Below, piece after piece: positions 33,083 through 33,124 of a DNA stretch of 33,124 bases. The notes beneath the pieces are model-generated. The model saw only the letters and a list, made by a program, of their open reading frames with translations. It had not been told where the DNA came from and ran no database searches. Made by a program: the position numbers and the translations under genes. How positions within the stretch are numbered: the first letter of the stretch is position 1; the number at the start of each line of letters is the position of its first letter. This DNA comes from an uncultured Clostridia bacterium (GTDB lineage Bacteria > Bacillota > Clostridia > Christensenellales > CAG-138): positions 1 to 33,124 of the forward strand of contig CAMVMM010000024.1 of assembly GCA_947168565.1 (NCBI GenBank), in the 5' to 3' direction.

Positions 33083-33124
33083 TCAGATCAAGCCCTCGAC
33101 CTATTAGTACCGCTCAGCTTCATA
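33083..33124 (-). rRNA. rrl: 23S ribosomal RNA, 3' end (runs off the window)
   Basis: The last 42 bases read on the reverse strand contain GGTACTAATAGGTCGAGGGC, the conserved 3' end of bacterial 23S rRNA. The exact 3' end is estimated. The operon is transcribed leftward, 23S then 5S. Confidence 0.93.

Overview
The window looks like chromosome from an anaerobic Clostridia-type Bacillota (Firmicutes). The evidence is moderately high GC with strong Shine-Dalgarno sites, sigma-A type promoters, the miaB-mutS-mutL-miaA gene order, a ynbB-type lyase after miaA, a degenerate LytM protein next to murA, a DUF2975/HTH pair, an indolepyruvate:ferredoxin oxidoreductase, and a 23S-5S rRNA end. Genus cannot be fixed from sequence alone. 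Almost all of the window is ordinary chromosomal housekeeping; the accessory-looking parts are the recombinase locus (6.9-8.4 kb) and the right end (30.2-32.8 kb).

Layout. 1-483 (-): 5' part of iorA. 683-6882 (+): uvrB, uvrA (nucleotide excision repair), a TM1586-type nitroreductase and rnhA. 6883-8347 (+): a repeat-rich stretch, a perfect 28-bp palindrome with 11-6-11 geometry like a Xer/dif site, and a single XerS-like tyrosine recombinase whose promoter -35 box lies inside that palindrome. 8488-17324 (-): one tightly packed operon transcribed miaB, mutS, mutL, miaA, PLP lyase, Cys-rich small protein (tRNA i6A/ms2i6A modification plus mismatch repair), with a near-consensus promoter. 17438-20547 (+): typA and alr. 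20684-22768 (-): metallophosphoesterase, a double zinc-ribbon acidic protein and engB. 22956-30235 (+): a membrane-anchored G5/degenerate LytM protein, murA, a copper-type P-ATPase with metal-binding domains at both ends, and a membrane-anchored type-B carboxylesterase. 30237-30433: four consecutive hairpins. 30462-32423 (-): DUF2975 protein, HTH regulator, a frameshifted secreted protein and a lipoprotein behind a perfect consensus promoter carrying a direct repeat. 32559-33124 (-): 3' end of an rRNA operon (23S end, 5S, tandem terminators, repeated palindromes).

The strongest lead for something under-described is the self-contained recombinase plus dif-like palindrome, resembling the single-recombinase XerS/difSL arrangement of streptococci but in a Clostridia-like genome, with an arrangement that suggests autoregulation. 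Other leads are a catalytically dead LytM protein beside murA, two genes whose -10 boxes sit so close to the start codon that the mRNAs may be leaderless, a signal-peptide gene broken by a one-base frameshift behind the HTH gene, and near-identical palindromes flanking 5S rRNA.
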